From: Halapricum salinum
GTDB taxonomy: Archaea; Halobacteriota; Halobacteria; Halobacteriales; Haloarculaceae
Direction of reading: 5' to 3'
DNA: 64,000 bases
Assembly (NCBI RefSeq): GCF_004799665.1
Contig: NZ_CP031310.1
Coordinates: 3,216,887-3,280,886 of the forward strand
Shown here piece by piece: positions 10,207 through 18,680 of this stretch. The translations under genes were made by a program, and so were the position numbers. How positions within the stretch are numbered: position 1 is the first letter of the stretch; every line of letters begins with the position of its first letter. The notes under the pieces are model-generated. The model was given only the letters and a program-made list of their open reading frames with translations. It had not been told where the DNA came from and ran no database searches.

Positions 10207-11238
10207 CTACTCGCGGTGACCCCAGCGCTTTCCGTCCTCGGCATAGCGCGCGTCGACGATCCGATTGAACTGCCCGTCCGACAGCGAAATGTCGACCGCG
10301 CCGACGTTCTCTTCGAGTTGCTCGGGCGTTCGCGCGCCGACGATCGGCACACAGGTAAAGTCGGGCTGTTCGATCAGCCAGCGGAGCGCGACCTGTGCGG
10401 GCGTCGCGTCGAGTTCCTCACCCACTGCCCGCAGTTCGTCGAGGACGTGCCACCCGCGTTCGGAGAGATAGTAGTCCTCGAAGCGATCGTCCAGCGTTCC
10501 GCGAGATCCTTCAGGACCCTCGAACTTCGTCGGGTCGTCCTCGTCGACGCGCTCGTACTTGCCCGTCAAGAATCCACCCGCCAGCGGCGAGTAGGGACAG
10601 ACCGCCATGTCCTGGTCGGTACAGACGTCGAGATAGTCCGTCACGTCGTCGCGATAGCCCGCGTGAAAGAGCGGCTGAGTCACGTCGAACCGCTCCAGGC
10701 CCTCGACGTCCGATTTCCAGAGTGCCTTCGTGAGTTGCCACGCGGCCATCGTCGAGGCTCCGAGGTAGTTGACTGTGCCCTCGCGAACCAGATCGTCGAG
10801 CGTCCGTAGCGTCTCTTCGATCGGTGTGTCCTCGTCCCAGCGGTGGATGTAGTAGAGATCGAGGTAGTCCGTCCCGAGCCTATCGAGCGTCCCCTCGATC
10901 TGGGTGCGGATGTGCTTGCGACCGAGTCCGCGGTCGTTCGGACCGGGCTCGCCCCACCCGTCGAAGGGGAAATATACCTTCGAAGCGATCACGTAGTCAT
11001 CGCGGTCGCGCGAGTCGAGCCACTCGCCGATGTACTCCTCGCTGGTGCCGTGGGGCGTCCCGTAGACGTTCGCTGTATCGATAAAGTTGATCCCGTGTTC
11101 GGCGGCCGCATCGAGCAGTTCGTGGGCCTCCTCACGGCCGGTCTCGACGACGCCGCCTGTCTCCCGACCGAAGCGCCAGGTGCCGAAACACAACTGTGAG
11201 ACGCGCGTGCCTGTCGAACCGAGTGTCGTATACTCCAT
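10207..11238 (-). CDS. Aldo/keto reductase
   Basis: A 343-residue NADPH-dependent oxidoreductase with the AKR TIM-barrel fold. The catalytic tetrad is visible: Asp and Tyr in INFIDTANVYGTPHGTSEE, Lys in YVIASKVYF and His in DLYYIHRWDEDTPIEETL. The C-terminal cofactor-binding loop is CVPIVGARTPEQLEENV. The start MEYTTLGSTGTRVSQLCFG is typical of the family and places it near the YajO/Tas-like group. The physiological carbonyl substrate cannot be deduced. It is convergent with nusG and not in an evident operon. Confidence 0.92.
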   Translation of the reverse strand: MEYTTLGSTGTRVSQLCFGTWRFGRETGGVVETGREEAHELLDAAAEHGINFIDTANVYGTPHGTSEEYIGEWLDSRDRDDYVIASKVYFPFDGWGEPGPNDRGLGRKHIRTQIEGTLDRLGTDYLDLYYIHRWDEDTPIEETLRTLDDLVREGTVNYLGASTMAAWQLTKALWKSDVEGLERFDVTQPLFHAGYRDDVTDYLDVCTDQDMAVCPYSPLAGGFLTGKYERVDEDDPTKFEGPEGSRGTLDDRFEDYYLSERGWHVLDELRAVGEELDATPAQVALRWLIEQPDFTCVPIVGARTPEQLEENVGAVDISLSDGQFNRIVDARYAEDGKRWGHRE

Positions 11239-11367
11239 GGCCGGACCTACGTCCGCCAGAAGATATAGCTTGCCGGAGTTTACGGGAGCACGGGAACCCG
11301 GATGCGGCAGTTGACGCGCGCTGGCTCGCGTTGTGCGGTCGCTTGCGACCGATGTGAAGTGGTGGCC

Positions 11368-12003
11368 TTAGGCAATATCCCGACTCGTATCGACCGTCAC
11401 TGACTGGCCGAGATTCAGCCCGAGGACGCGGTCGTCGTCGGCCAGCGTGAGGCCGCTGGCTTTCGGGACCTCGAGTTCGTGGGTGATCTCGCTCCCCTCG
11501 CGTCGACAGCGGAGCCGCCAGACGAAATCGGCCGCCGAGAGCGTGAACTTGCGGTTGGAAGAGATCTCGGCACTGTCGAGGCAATGAATAATACCGATGC
11601 TTTCGGTCTCTTGCAACCGTGAGGCGAAGTCGTTGAGGAAGGTCACCAGCGACTGGCGATCGGCGGCTTCTTCGAGCGGGTCGAAGGCATCGACGATGAC
11701 GTCTTCACGTTCGTCCAGCGCTTCCATCCCCGCCAGGATCTCGACGAGGGCACCGTCGGTCCCGACGTGTCGGATGTCGTCTATCTGTGGATCGGTCAAT
11801 AGACGGTCGAGTTCGTTCTCGACTGCTGAGACGGTTCTGATCGTCGTGAAGTACAGCGAGGGACGGACGTGCACGCCAGCGTGGAGCAGCGGCCCGACCT
11901 GCGCGTCAGGCGGCGAAGTCAACACGACGAGCGAGCCAGCTGGAATGCCACCGCCGAGCGTCCGGTCGACCGCACGAATCCCCGTCGAGAGCGTCATTAG
12001 CAT
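11368..12003 (-). CDS. RecA/RAD55-like protein lacking a P-loop
   Basis: A 211-residue protein with the fold of KaiC/RAD55 single-domain proteins. It begins STGIRAVDRTLGGGIPAGSLVVLTS, which matches the family entry into the Walker A loop. The next residues are PPDAQVGPLL instead of GxxxxGKT, so the P-loop Lys is absent. A Walker B-like stretch EDVIVDAFDPLEE follows. Such proteins are common in haloarchaea and are thought to be signalling or scaffold proteins rather than recombinases. ATP hydrolysis is unlikely. Two Met codons (12003, 11997) could start it. Confidence 0.8.
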   Translation of the reverse strand: MLMTLSTGIRAVDRTLGGGIPAGSLVVLTSPPDAQVGPLLHAGVHVRPSLYFTTIRTVSAVENELDRLLTDPQIDDIRHVGTDGALVEILAGMEALDEREDVIVDAFDPLEEAADRQSLVTFLNDFASRLQETESIGIIHCLDSAEISSNRKFTLSAADFVWRLRCRREGSEITHELEVPKASGLTLADDDRVLGLNLGQSVTVDTSRDIA

Positions 12004-12039
12004 GTAACACGAGAGAACGTGGCATATACTCTGTGCTCC

Positions 12040-12288
12040 TCAATACTCAGTCTGCGTCTCATCCTCGATAGATTGCTCGATCGACTGCAACGTCGTGAGA
12101 ATCTTCCAGAGCACCAGCAGGTGAGCAACGCCGAGGGCGAGTAGGGGATCGACCGGGAGCGATATCCAGGGATCGCTCCCACTCCCGGCGGCAACAATCA
12201 ACAGGAGGACGCCGATCACCAGCCACGGGACGACCACTCTTCGGGAGAGATACGACCTGAACGATCGCTCTCGGTGCGATTGTGACAT
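12040..12288 (-). CDS. Small two-span membrane protein
   Basis: An 82-residue hypothetical protein starting MSQSHRERSFRSYLSRRVV. It has a basic N-terminus and two hydrophobic helices (VPWLVIGVLLLIVAAGSG and PLLALGVAHLLVLWKILTTL) joined by a short polar loop. The tail is acidic (SIEQSIEDETQTEY). The positive-inside rule puts both termini in the cytoplasm. A longer open frame upstream is Arg/Ser-rich antisense-like sequence and was dropped. It sits alone between the RecA-like gene and aCPSF1. No function is assigned. Confidence 0.65.
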   Translation of the reverse strand: MSQSHRERSFRSYLSRRVVVPWLVIGVLLLIVAAGSGSDPWISLPVDPLLALGVAHLLVLWKILTTLQSIEQSIEDETQTEY

Positions 12289-12325
12289 ACTATCTGCTGC
12301 AGGTCCAGAGAATAAAAGCGCTGCG

Positions 12326-14248
12326 TCAGACGAATCGGAACGTTTCGAGGTTCTTCGGCGCGAACGTCCGCATGTTGTACTCGTGGTAGAGCGCCGAGGA
12401 CAGATCCTGTGCCGAAGACTCGTCACCGTGGACACAGAGGACTTTCTCCGGGCGGGGATTCATGGTCTTGACGAAGTTCTCCAGGCCCTGGCGGTCGGCG
12501 TGCCCGGAGAACCCATCCACAGTTTCGACGTCCATGTGCATCTTCATCGTGTTGCGCCCGCGACCGCCGCCGTTGCCGACGGGAATCTCGTTCCAGCCGT
12601 TCTGAATGCGACGGCCGAGCGTCCCCTGGGCCTGGTAGCCGACGAAGACGAGTTTCGAATCCGACTCGGGGCCGAGGTGTTCGAGCCAGGACATGATCGG
12701 CCCGCCAGTGACCATCCCCGACGTCGAGAGGATGATACACTGATCGCCGTCGGCGACTTCCTGGCGCTCATCTTCACCGCCGTCGATGTGGTTGAACTGG
12801 TCGGAGAGGAATGGGTTCTTGTCCTCGTGGAAGATTCGATCGCGGAGGTCGTCACGGAGATACTCGGGGTAGGTCGTGTGGATCGCGGTCGCCTCCCAGA
12901 TCATCCCGTCGAGGTGGACCGGCATCTCCGGGATGTCGCCGTTTCGCATCGCCTCTTCGAGGACGAGCATGATCTCCTGGGACCGCCCGACAGCGAACGC
13001 CGGGATCAGGACTTTTCCGCCTTTCTCGTAGGTGTCGTTGATGACTTCCGTGAGTTTTCGCTCGGAGTCTTCCTGGTCGGTCTGGTAGTCGTTGCGCCCG
13101 CCGTACGTGGATTCGAGGATTAGCGTCTCGACGCGCGGGAACTCGTTGACTGCGCCGTTGAATAGCCGCGTATCCTCGTAGTGGATGTCGCCCGAGAAGG
13201 CGACGTTGTACAGGCCGTCGCCGATGTGAAAGTGCGCGATAGAGGAGCCGAGGATGTGGCCCGCGTTGTGCAGCGTGAGTTTGATGTCCGGCGAGATGTC
13301 CGTGACGTCGCCGTACTCGATCGGGATACAGTGTTTGATCGCCTCGCGCACCATCTCGGACTCGTAGGGTGGAGCGCGCCCTTCCTTGGCCGCGACGTCG
13401 AGATAGTCCAGCGTGAGCAGTCCCATCAGATCGCGCGTCGGCTCCGTGCAGTAGATGGGGCCGTCGTATCCGTATTTGAACAGGAGGGGAATGAGCGCCG
13501 AGTGGTCGAGGTGAGCGTGCGTCAGGACAACGGCGTCGAGCGAACTCGCACCGGAGCCGAGCGCTTCGGGCACCTGTAGATACGGCACTTCGCCTTCGGC
13601 TCCTGGCTTGTCACCACAGTCGATCAGCACTCTGGTTTCGGGCGTCGAGACGATGAACGCGGCCCGGCCGACCTCTCGGCAGCACCCCAGGGTCGTGACC
13701 CGGACCCACTCGTCGTCGGACATCTCTTCGCGGTGGATCTGTCGACCGATCCGTTCGAGGATGTCCCGCCGTTCGTCCCGCTCTTGCTTGAGGAAGTTCC
13801 GGACGTTCTGGACCGTCGAAGATTCGATCGGGGGCGTCCGAACGACTTCGGGGGTCCAGCCGACTTCCTGGGTGATCTCGCGCATCGTCGACCCGTGACG
13901 CCCGATCACCAGTCCGGGTTTCTCGGCTTCGATGACGACCTCGCCGGTGTCTGCGTGAAAATCGAGGTCGGTGACGCCGGCCTCTTCGGGCACGACGTCC
14001 ATGATCTGCTCGCGGGCGTCGTCCGGCCGCGAGAGCACGTCCGGGTCCGGACGCACGGTGATTCGCTTTCGTAGCTTCGAGGCGAGTCGCCGGACGAGGT
14101 CGCCGTCCTGGGCGAACTGTTTCGGGTCCCGCGTGTAGATGACCAGTTCCGGTCCCTCGTAGGTGACGTCCGAGATGGAGATCCCGGCAGGGACTTCGTT
14201 TCGTATCGTTGCCTCAATCTCGTCGAGTTTCTGCTCTACTTTACTCAT
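12326..14248 (-). CDS. Ribonuclease aCPSF1 (KH, metallo-beta-lactamase, beta-CASP)
   Basis: A 640-residue archaeal homologue of the CPSF-73 nuclease, implicated in 3'-end formation and transcription termination. Two KH-like RNA-binding domains occupy about residues 1-140 ([14 protein letters not shown] contains the GxxG loop). The metallo-beta-lactamase core has [15 protein letters not shown] for zinc binding. Further metal and beta-CASP motifs are [14 protein letters not shown]-like sequence (read here as [13 protein letters not shown]), SGHADRQGL and [13 protein letters not shown] near the C-terminus. Length and order match the archaeal family. A TATA-like box (GATAATATTG, 14321-14330) lies about 75 bases upstream of the ATG. 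Confidence 0.95.
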   Translation of the reverse strand: MSKVEQKLDEIEATIRNEVPAGISISDVTYEGPELVIYTRDPKQFAQDGDLVRRLASKLRKRITVRPDPDVLSRPDDAREQIMDVVPEEAGVTDLDFHADTGEVVIEAEKPGLVIGRHGSTMREITQEVGWTPEVVRTPPIESSTVQNVRNFLKQERDERRDILERIGRQIHREEMSDDEWVRVTTLGCCREVGRAAFIVSTPETRVLIDCGDKPGAEGEVPYLQVPEALGSGASSLDAVVLTHAHLDHSALIPLLFKYGYDGPIYCTEPTRDLMGLLTLDYLDVAAKEGRAPPYESEMVREAIKHCIPIEYGDVTDISPDIKLTLHNAGHILGSSIAHFHIGDGLYNVAFSGDIHYEDTRLFNGAVNEFPRVETLILESTYGGRNDYQTDQEDSERKLTEVINDTYEKGGKVLIPAFAVGRSQEIMLVLEEAMRNGDIPEMPVHLDGMIWEATAIHTTYPEYLRDDLRDRIFHEDKNPFLSDQFNHIDGGEDERQEVADGDQCIILSTSGMVTGGPIMSWLEHLGPESDSKLVFVGYQAQGTLGRRIQNGWNEIPVGNGGGRGRNTMKMHMDVETVDGFSGHADRQGLENFVKTMNPRPEKVLCVHGDESSAQDLSSALYHEYNMRTFAPKNLETFRFV

Positions 14249-14428
14249 ACGTTCAAAGAGCTGCCTGCAGCGGCCACGGCGACCACCGCGGAGGTGGCCG
14301 AGTAGTGCTCACTGCTGTCGGATAATATTGTCATAGTCTCTCTGTCGGCGTGGATTGCCACTCCGGACGGCTCACACTGATCGTGAGTGTCCGGAAAACC
14401 GATCTATACCAGCGTGTAAACCCTTCGG

Positions 14429-14438
14429 ATTATAAAAG
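14429..14438 (+). promoter_or_regulatory. TATA-like box upstream of the gene at 14480
   Basis: ATTATAAAAG lies 42-51 bases before the ATG at 14480, in an otherwise GC-rich divergent gap. The spacing would give an mRNA leader of about 15-20 bases. Confidence 0.45.
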
Positions 14439-14479
14439 TCTTCGCAAAACCCTACCGGGAGCAGCGAGTACGGGCCACT

Positions 14480-14974
14480 ATGAACCTCACTCCGGAGACG
14501 GTTGCGGCCCAGGCTGACTGGGTTCACGACCGTCACTCGACCGTCGTCCCGCTCGTCAACGACGTCCGTTCGGATCTCGGGACTGCCTTCGAAACGACCG
14601 TGGATCCCATCGTCGACCAGCAGTACCACCGGGCGGTCGACACCGTCTTTCGCGACGGTGACCGTGCGGTCAACGTCGCTGCACTCGTCGCGATCCTGCG
14701 TGATCTCGATGTCGTCGACGATTATCCCGGATTCGTCGTCGACGAACTGCTCGCCCGGGAACTCGCTGCGATGATCGCCGGCAAGCAACCCCTTCGACTG
14801 CTCGCAGAAGCGACGTTCCACTACGCGGATGTCGCTCACCACGGGAGTGACGACGAGGGGGCCGGGCTGGACGACCTCGACGCTGCACTCGCTGCCGGCG
14901 TGCAGACGCGGCTTCCGGGGTGGGACTGGCGAGAGGATCCGAGTCCGTTCGGGGTCGAGAGCAGCGAGATGTGA
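14480..14974 (+). CDS. Conserved-looking haloarchaeal protein of unknown function
   Basis: A 164-residue, mostly alpha-helical, acidic soluble protein without signal peptide or membrane segment. It begins MNLTPETVAAQADWVHDRHS and contains helices such as VAALVAILRDLDVVDDYPGF and LLAEATFHYADVAHHG. Several His and Asp residues are spaced along helices, but no catalytic signature is recognisable. Codon use is like the neighbours, and the open frame has its own TATA-like box. It is divergent from aCPSF1. Confidence 0.65.
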   Translation: MNLTPETVAAQADWVHDRHSTVVPLVNDVRSDLGTAFETTVDPIVDQQYHRAVDTVFRDGDRAVNVAALVAILRDLDVVDDYPGFVVDELLARELAAMIAGKQPLRLLAEATFHYADVAHHGSDDEGAGLDDLDAALAAGVQTRLPGWDWREDPSPFGVESSEM

Positions 14975-15028
14975 ACCGTTCTCTCACCTTCGACACGTTT
15001 AGTAGTGGCCTCGGCGACGGTTCGGATA

Positions 15029-15088
15029 ATGAGCGACGACGATCAGGAACTCGGTATCACACTTCGACTGCAACCGTGCACCAGCTGA
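15029..15088 (+). pseudogene. Ghost of a proS start (5' remnant)
   Basis: A 19-codon frame reads MSDDDQELGITLRLQPCTS and then stops. Its first 11 residues match the start of the intact proS 162 bases downstream (MTDQELGIT), with three base differences over the 21 bases covering QELGITx. Homology ends exactly after GIT. A TTTAGTAG box at 14998-15005 sits at about -27 of this ATG, so the remnant seems to keep a leaderless promoter. I read it as the broken-off 5' end of an older or duplicate proS. Confidence 0.55.
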
Positions 15089-15132
15089 AACCAGTCCTGT
15101 TCGTCGCCTCAGATTCGTCTTGGATCGTTCCA

Positions 15133-15140
15133 ATATATAA
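15133..15140 (+). promoter_or_regulatory. TATA box for proS
   Basis: ATATATAA lies about 54 bases upstream of the proS ATG, within GC-rich DNA. It would give a leader of roughly 25-30 bases, different from the leaderless arrangement of the upstream remnant. Confidence 0.5.
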
Positions 15141-15190
15141 ACCTCCGACAGGGAGAGAACCATAGACGGTAGAGGTCCCTAAATCTAGAA

Positions 15191-16642
15191 ATGACAGACC
15201 AAGAACTCGGCATCACAAAGAGCAAAGAGCACCAGACAGGTGAATGGTACGCGGAATTGGTAACCAAGGCCGGCCTCGCCGACTACGCCCCCATGGGTGG
15301 ATTCATCGTCACTCGGCCCCGCGGGTACGCTATCTGGGAGCGCCTCCAGAACCACCTCGATTCGTGGTTCAAGGACACGGGCGTCCAGAACGCCTACTTC
15401 CCGATGTTCATCCCCGAGAGCTATCTGGAAAAGGAGAAAGACATCGTGGAGGGCTTCGACCCCGAGGTCGCGTGGGTGACCCACGGCGGCTACGAGGAGC
15501 TCGAAGAACGGCTCGCCGTCCGCCCAACCAGCGAGTCGATCATCACGCCGTTCATGGCCCAGTGGGTCCGCAGCCACCGCGATCTCCCGCTGCGGCTCAA
15601 CCAGTGGTGCTCGGTCGTCCGGTGGGAAGCGACGGAAACCAAGCCGTTCTTCCGGACCAAGGAGTTCCTCTGGCAGGAGGGCCACACCGCCCACCACGAC
15701 GAAGACGACGCCTTCGAGGAGACAATGACCCGGCTGGAGCAATACGAACGCCTCTACGAGGACGTGCTGGCGATGCCTGCCCTCACTGGCCGCAAGCCGC
15801 CCCACGACAAGTTCCCCGGCGCGCACACGACGACGACCGTCGAGACGCTGATGCCCGACGGCAAGTCCGTCCAGGCCGCGACCTCGCACTATCTCGGCAC
15901 CTCCTTCGCGGAGGCCTACGACGTGACCTATGTCGACGAGGACGAGGAGGAGCAATTGGCCCACACGACTTCCTGGGGGCTGTCCTGGCGGGCGCTGGGG
16001 GCGCTGTTCATGACCCACAGCGACGACCAGGGACTCGTGCTCCCGCCGACGGTCGCGCCCACGCAGGTCGTCATCGTCCCGATCTGGGACGAGGAGAGTC
16101 AGGACGAGGTGCTGGAGTACGCTGCCGACCTCGCTGCCGAACTCGACGAGGCAAACGTCCGTGTCGAACTCGACGACCGGGACAACCGCAATCCCGGCTT
16201 CAAGTACAACGAACACGAACTCGAAGGGGTCCCCCTTCGGATCGAGATCGGCTCCTACGAGGTCGAGGACGAGGAAGCGACGCTGGTCCACCGGCCCGAT
16301 GGCGAAGAGGCGACGGTCGACCGCGAGGGAATCGCCGCGACTGTCGAGGAGCACCTCGACACCATCTACGCGAAGCTCTACGCCGAGGCCGAGGAGACAC
16401 TCGAAGGGGAGATTCGGGAGGCCGACTCACGCGAGGAGATCCTCGGAACGATCGGCCAGCATGGTGGCTACGTCAAGTGCGGCTGGTGTGGCGACGAAGC
16501 GTGTGAGGACCCCATCAAGGACGCTATCGCCGCCGAGATCGTGATGGTGCCGCTCGACCGCGACGAGGAACCAGTCCACGACGACTGTGCGATCTGTGGC
16601 GAGGACGCCGAAGAAACGGCGTACTTTGCGAAGTCGTACTGA
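15191..16642 (+). CDS. proS: Prolyl-tRNA synthetase
   Basis: A 483-residue class II synthetase of the archaeal/eukaryotic (ProS3) type that charges tRNA-Pro. Motif 1 region is YAPMGGFIVTRPRGYAIWE. Motif 2 region is LRLNQWCSVVRWE followed by FFRTKEFLWQEGHTAH. Motif 3 region is TSWGLSWRALGALFMTHSDD. The anticodon-binding domain follows, and then the C-terminal zinc-binding domain with CGWCGDEACED and CAICGED and the typical C-terminal Tyr. The enzyme looks intact. The gene is bracketed by a 5' remnant and an exact 54-bp copy of its 3' end. It lies at the left boundary of the accessory island. Confidence 0.95.
   Translation: MTDQELGITKSKEHQTGEWYAELVTKAGLADYAPMGGFIVTRPRGYAIWERLQNHLDSWFKDTGVQNAYFPMFIPESYLEKEKDIVEGFDPEVAWVTHGGYEELEERLAVRPTSESIITPFMAQWVRSHRDLPLRLNQWCSVVRWEATETKPFFRTKEFLWQEGHTAHHDEDDAFEETMTRLEQYERLYEDVLAMPALTGRKPPHDKFPGAHTTTTVETLMPDGKSVQAATSHYLGTSFAEAYDVTYVDEDEEEQLAHTTSWGLSWRALGALFMTHSDDQGLVLPPTVAPTQVVIVPIWDEESQDEVLEYAADLAAELDEANVRVELDDRDNRNPGFKYNEHELEGVPLRIEIGSYEVEDEEATLVHRPDGEEATVDREGIAATVEEHLDTIYAKLYAEAEETLEGEIREADSREEILGTIGQHGGYVKCGWCGDEACEDPIKDAIAAEIVMVPLDRDEEPVHDDCAICGEDAEETAYFAKSY
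16589..16642 (+). repeat. 54-bp direct repeat, copy 1 (3' end of proS)
   Basis: The last 54 bases of proS, from GCGATCTGTGGC to the TGA stop, are repeated without mismatch at 16777-16830. Sequence identity stops on both sides of the unit. The right edge coincides with the stop codon. Confidence 0.9.
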
Positions 16643-16648
16643 GACTGT

Positions 16649-16668
16649 ACGGCGACTGGTCGCCGTTT
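16649..16668 (+). terminator. Hairpin and short T-run after proS
   Basis: A perfect 8-bp inverted repeat (ACGGCGAC, 2-base loop, GTCGCCGT) begins 6 bases after the proS stop and ends in TTT. It is absent after the second copy of the proS 3' end. Possible terminator. Confidence 0.4.
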
Positions 16669-16776
16669 CATCGCGACGACCGAAGGGAGTCGCGGATTTT
16701 CATCGACGTTTTGCGATGAGTGGTTCCCGCAGGGCCGACGGCCCGAGGAAACCCGAGGAGTAAAAGGTCGGAGTGG

Positions 16777-16830
16777 GCGATCTGTGGCGAGGACGCCGAA
16801 GAAACGGCGTACTTTGCGAAGTCGTACTGA
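16777..16830 (+). repeat. 54-bp direct repeat, copy 2 (orphan proS 3' end)
   Basis: This is an exact copy of the proS terminal 54 bases including the stop, encoding the CGEDAEETAYFAKSY tail, 134 bases after the first copy ends and 319 bases before the integrase stop. It could be an attachment-site duplication left by integration at the proS 3' end, or the tail of a replaced proS allele. Confidence 0.85.
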
Positions 16831-17149
16831 CCGTTTCTGACCGGAGATCTGACGATCTTTTCTATGTCGTCGCGCAATCAGGCGGTTTTTGTTGCGTATG
16901 AAACACCTGCTCGTTCGGAGTCTGTCCTGGCATTTTGTATAGCTGTATGTAATTTATAGATTCGAAGTGAGACAGCCGACTTCCTTTCAGTTGGTAGCAA
17001 AATCGCCGGTGACGAGAGAGATCGCCCAAGAACACTCGAAATCGACTGGCGATACTTCAGCAATCGATCTCGGTGTCCATGGAGAATCGAGCGTCGGCGC
17101 GTTGGGACCACATTGAGAACGCTCGCAAGTATAGGAAAATTCGCACTCG

Positions 17150-18196
17150 CTATACGCCAAGTCGGTAGATATGCCGTTCGTACACCTGACGCACCCGATC
17201 TCCCCAGTCGTGGGTGTAGGTGTCGATAATGTCCTGGGCGACGTCGCCGCGGAGGTACTTGACGATCCCGCGATCGCCCGTTCGATCGCGAAGGTGAGTG
17301 GTGAAAAAGTGCCGGAAGTAGTGGGGCGTGACGTTGTTTGCGGCCCCAGCACCGTCGTGATACCAGCCGTGCTCTCTGGCGTGTAGTTCGACAGTGTGAT
17401 GAACCATATTCGTCGTGATTCGCCGGCCCCAGTTGTCACGAGTGCCCGTGAACAGGGGTTTCGCAGGCGAGACAGGATCGGGTCGAACGGCAAGCCATCG
17501 CCGGAGGACGCGTGCCAGTTCGTCGTCGATCGGAATCACAGTATCGCGCTGGCGTTTGTTCGACGCCTCTCGCGTCTCGTGGTTGGTCTGATCGCCACGA
17601 GAAGGCTCGGCAGCGACGTACAGTGAATCGGGACGCCCGTCGAGTTGGGGCCGAACTGTGACGTCCGACCGTGGGTCGTCGGCGAGATGGAGATCGCGCT
17701 GGTCGAGATTACACAGCTCGCCGGCCCGGATTCCGGTCTTCAACAGCGTCACGATGGCAGCCCGATCCAGCGGATGGCCGATAGTCTCGACGAACGACCG
17801 CATCTCGGGGATAGAGACGTCACGACGAGCTGGATCAGTTTCGATAGTCTCACTCATCTCCTCGACGACGAGTCCCATCGGATTCGATTCGAACGCACCG
17901 ACCTGCGTCATGTACGCGTAAAATCGGTGGAGATACGACGCGTACGTCGCGACTGTGCTGTCGCCGACATCCCCGCGAAGCGAGTGGACGTACGCCATAC
18001 AATCGCGGTGAGTCGCTTCAGAGAGGCTCAGCGACGCGTCATTCCCGTCCACGTCTCTCTGGAGGAACTGTTCGAAGTCGTCCAAGACGCGCTCGTAGGC
18101 GGCTCGTGTCCGATCGCTCTTGCCCTGATACGCAAGGTCCTGGAGGAAGTATTCGATCGGCTCCTCGACCGCTTCGTCGGTGTCTGCTACACTCAT
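17150..18196 (-). CDS. Tyrosine recombinase / integrase
   Basis: A 348-residue XerC/D-like site-specific recombinase. The N-terminal SAM-like core-binding domain spans about residues 10-105 (YQGKSDRTRAAYERVLDDFEQFL). The catalytic domain has the first Arg in KTGIRAGELCNLDQRDL, His-x-x-Arg in HYFRHFFTTHLRD, a second His in IDTYTHDWGD and a candidate nucleophilic Tyr in the final segment VYERHIYRLGV. All key residues are present, so it may be active. It overlaps the upstream gene by 4 bases, with which it forms an operon. It lies at the edge of the accessory island and next to the proS 3'-end repeat, a natural place for an att site. Confidence 0.9.
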   Translation of the reverse strand: MSVADTDEAVEEPIEYFLQDLAYQGKSDRTRAAYERVLDDFEQFLQRDVDGNDASLSLSEATHRDCMAYVHSLRGDVGDSTVATYASYLHRFYAYMTQVGAFESNPMGLVVEEMSETIETDPARRDVSIPEMRSFVETIGHPLDRAAIVTLLKTGIRAGELCNLDQRDLHLADDPRSDVTVRPQLDGRPDSLYVAAEPSRGDQTNHETREASNKRQRDTVIPIDDELARVLRRWLAVRPDPVSPAKPLFTGTRDNWGRRITTNMVHHTVELHAREHGWYHDGAGAANNVTPHYFRHFFTTHLRDRTGDRGIVKYLRGDVAQDIIDTYTHDWGDRVRQVYERHIYRLGV

Positions 18197-18594
18197 TCTT
18201 CCACCAGCGTGTATCCCCCGTGACGGCCGCTGTAGCGGACGCGATTCTCGTCCTGGAGATCAGCAAGCGTGTCTTCGAGTCGGTCCTCTATTCGGTCGGT
18301 CAACGCTTCGAGCAGTTCGTCCCAGTCGAGATGCTGGTCTGTTTCGAGAACAGCCATGACACGCTCTCGGAGGTCTCCACCCGAGCCCTCCGTGTCGTCG
18401 TCCGGCTGTGCTTCGGCCGTGTCTGGCGGCGCATCGAGGAATCCACGTCGCCCCGCCTGAACCATCGCCTTGACGTACTCGCTCTGACTCATCCCGAGCT
18501 GGTCGGCGTGTTCCTGCCACTGTTCTTTCTGATAGGCCGGAAGATACGTCTTCACAGTCACCCGCGACGTGTCGACCTCACCATCGGCAACCAT
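18193..18594 (-). CDS. DUF5805-like integrase partner protein
   Basis: A 133-residue acidic protein. The N-terminal half (RVTVKTYLPAYQKEQWQEH, LGMSQSEYVKAMVQAGRRGF) looks like a ribbon-helix-helix-type DNA-binding unit. The C-terminal half (ELLEALTDRIEDRLEDTLADL to GRHGGYTLVEE) resembles a winged helix. Small proteins of this layout, which I associate with DUF5805, sit directly upstream of haloarchaeal integrases and may act as excision or regulatory factors (inference). Start taken at the Met of MVADGEVD. Two in-frame ATGs at 18624/18621 are alternatives but overlap an AT-rich promoter-like element. The stop overlaps the integrase ATG. Confidence 0.72.
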   Translation of the reverse strand: MVADGEVDTSRVTVKTYLPAYQKEQWQEHADQLGMSQSEYVKAMVQAGRRGFLDAPPDTAEAQPDDDTEGSGGDLRERVMAVLETDQHLDWDELLEALTDRIEDRLEDTLADLQDENRVRYSGRHGGYTLVEE

Positions 18595-18623
18595 GGTCGA
18601 CCGCTGAACCCCCACCCTCATCA

Positions 18624-18680
18624 ATTTATCCCTAGATTCGGTGATAAAGTCCCTTATTTGTGTTCGTGGTGCCCTATTTG
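18624..18680 (-). promoter_or_regulatory. Promoter and paired direct repeats upstream of the integrase operon
   Basis: On the minus strand this stretch holds two near-identical boxes, CAAATAGGG (18672-18680) and CAAATAAGGG (18651-18660), spaced about two helical turns. AT-rich elements ACTTTATC and GGGATAAATT follow, either of which could be the TATA box. Paired boxes next to a TATA element suggest a self-regulatory operator. Confidence 0.4.

Larger units (their letters stand above)
16643..17149 (+). other. Non-coding gap between proS and the integrase gene
   Basis: 507 bases without a credible gene. The gap contains the hairpin after proS, a GGGCC-GAC-GGCCC palindrome at 16732-16744 and the second copy of the 54-bp proS repeat. 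From about 16850 the sequence is more AT-rich and runs up to the integrase stop. No tRNA is present. Confidence 0.6.
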
